Assembly: GCA_937901365.1 (NCBI GenBank)
Contig: CALCEF010000286.1
Location: 1-6,680 of the forward strand
DNA from: an uncultured euryarchaeote
GTDB taxonomy: Archaea > Thermoplasmatota > Poseidoniia > Poseidoniales > Thalassarchaeaceae
DNA: 6,680 bases
Direction: 5' to 3'
The notes below the pieces were generated by a model that saw only the letters and a program-made list of their open reading frames with translations, did no database searches and was not told the DNA's origin. Position 1 is the first letter of the stretch, and every line of letters begins with the position of its first letter. The translations under genes and the position numbers were made by a program. Below, one piece after another: positions 6,284-6,680 of the stretch.

Positions 6284-6680
6284 ATGCGTGACCAGATGTC
6301 ATCATTCGATATCGCACGAATGGCCCTTGACATCAATGCCCTCGCGGGCGCACGATGTAGGAAGATGTACCAGCCTCATTACGAACAAGTCGTACTGCGC
6401 CTAAATCCAAAAGGGGTTTCAAAACGCGATTTGGTAATTGTCAGAGGTCAACGCGTTTACTTCAGCCAGCGAGATCGCCCAATGCCTACCCAACCTCCAC
6501 AATTTGCAATGCTACTCCGAAAACACCTGTCGAATGCACGATTGACCGGAGCCTCACAATTGGGTTTTGATCGTATCCTCGTATTGGAATTTGACACCAA
6601 AGATGGCCGTCGAGATTTGGTCATCGAAATGTTCCGCAATGGCAATGTCATCTTACTCGATGATCAGGGTGTTATCATCC
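6284..6680 (+). CDS. rqcH: NFACT-family protein (RqcH/Rqc2-like), N-terminal part (3' end beyond window)
   Basis: The frame is open from ATG 6284 to the window edge (132 codons); a TGA at 6272-6274 stands in frame just upstream, so this is the first possible start. The sequence follows the NFACT-N domain: MRDQMSSFDIARMALDINAL at 1-20, ARCRKMYQP (23-31), LLRKHLSNARL (80-90) and GFDRILVLEF (96-105), whose Asp-Arg pair is the conserved DR motif. Family members bind the large ribosomal subunit carrying a stalled peptidyl-tRNA, and in bacteria add an alanine tail that marks the chain for degradation. Full-length proteins are usually above 550 residues, so most of the protein, including the HhH, coiled-coil and NFACT-R parts, lies outside. 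The wording of the motifs looks archaeal. ATG 6296 is an alternative start, but archaeal relatives commonly carry a few residues before MSSFD. Confidence 0.9.
   Translation, partial: MRDQMSSFDIARMALDINALAGARCRKMYQPHYEQVVLRLNPKGVSKRDLVIVRGQRVYFSQRDRPMPTQPPQFAMLLRKHLSNARLTGASQLGFDRILVLEFDTKDGRRDLVIEMFRNGNVILLDDQGVII

Noticed and set aside
5286..6404. Rightward open frames opposite the unrecognised leftward gene, including 5286-5663 and 6033-6404
   Set aside because: Their translations are Pro/Ser/Cys-rich and low in complexity as expected for antisense frames, while the leftward frame reads as a balanced helical protein.
1..6680. CRISPR arrays, tRNA or rRNA genes, transposons or attachment sites
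   Set aside because: No regularly spaced direct repeats, cloverleaf-like sequence, transposase or integrase, or paired terminal repeats were seen by eye.

Overview
The window looks like chromosomal DNA of a marine planktonic archaeon. Marine Group II (Poseidoniales, Thermoplasmatota) or a close relative is the best guess. The reasons are a mid-range base composition, short intergenic gaps, starts without clear Shine-Dalgarno sites, one TATA-like box placed as for a leaderless transcript, and an archaeal-looking NFACT/RqcH N-terminus at the right edge. This assignment is an inference. No rRNA, tRNA or other marker gene is present to prove it.

Layout, left to right. The left edge holds a leftward pair: the N-terminus of an aldo/keto reductase cut by the window edge, and just upstream of it a 53-residue single-pass membrane protein (224-385). 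Diverging from them is a rightward pair: a fused Nudix hydrolase and LACTB2-like metallo-beta-lactamase protein (438-1898), then an alpha/beta hydrolase (1951-2790). A rightward LemA-family membrane protein (2831-3559) follows, with its own TATA-like box. It converges, four bases from stop codon to stop codon, with a leftward membrane protein (3564-5108) that combines a DnaJ-type zinc-ribbon motif with a GIDE-like domain. Upstream of that, in the same direction, is an unrecognised protein (5144-6232) with a weak resemblance to a degenerate zincin motif. A strong hairpin lies over the junction between these two genes. Divergent from the unrecognised gene, the N-terminal 132 residues of an NFACT/RqcH-type ribosome quality-control protein run off the right edge.

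How the parts may work together. The Nudix-MBL fusion and the alpha/beta hydrolase are codirectional and probably cotranscribed. All their domains are hydrolases, which suggests turnover of an activated, perhaps nucleotide- or CoA-linked, metabolite or of RNA; the substrate cannot be read from the sequence. LemA and the GIDE-like protein are both membrane proteins, and from memory these families occur together in other genomes, so the LemA/GIDE/zincin-like block is the best candidate for a poorly described membrane-associated system. The window shows no phage, transposon, CRISPR or integration signature.
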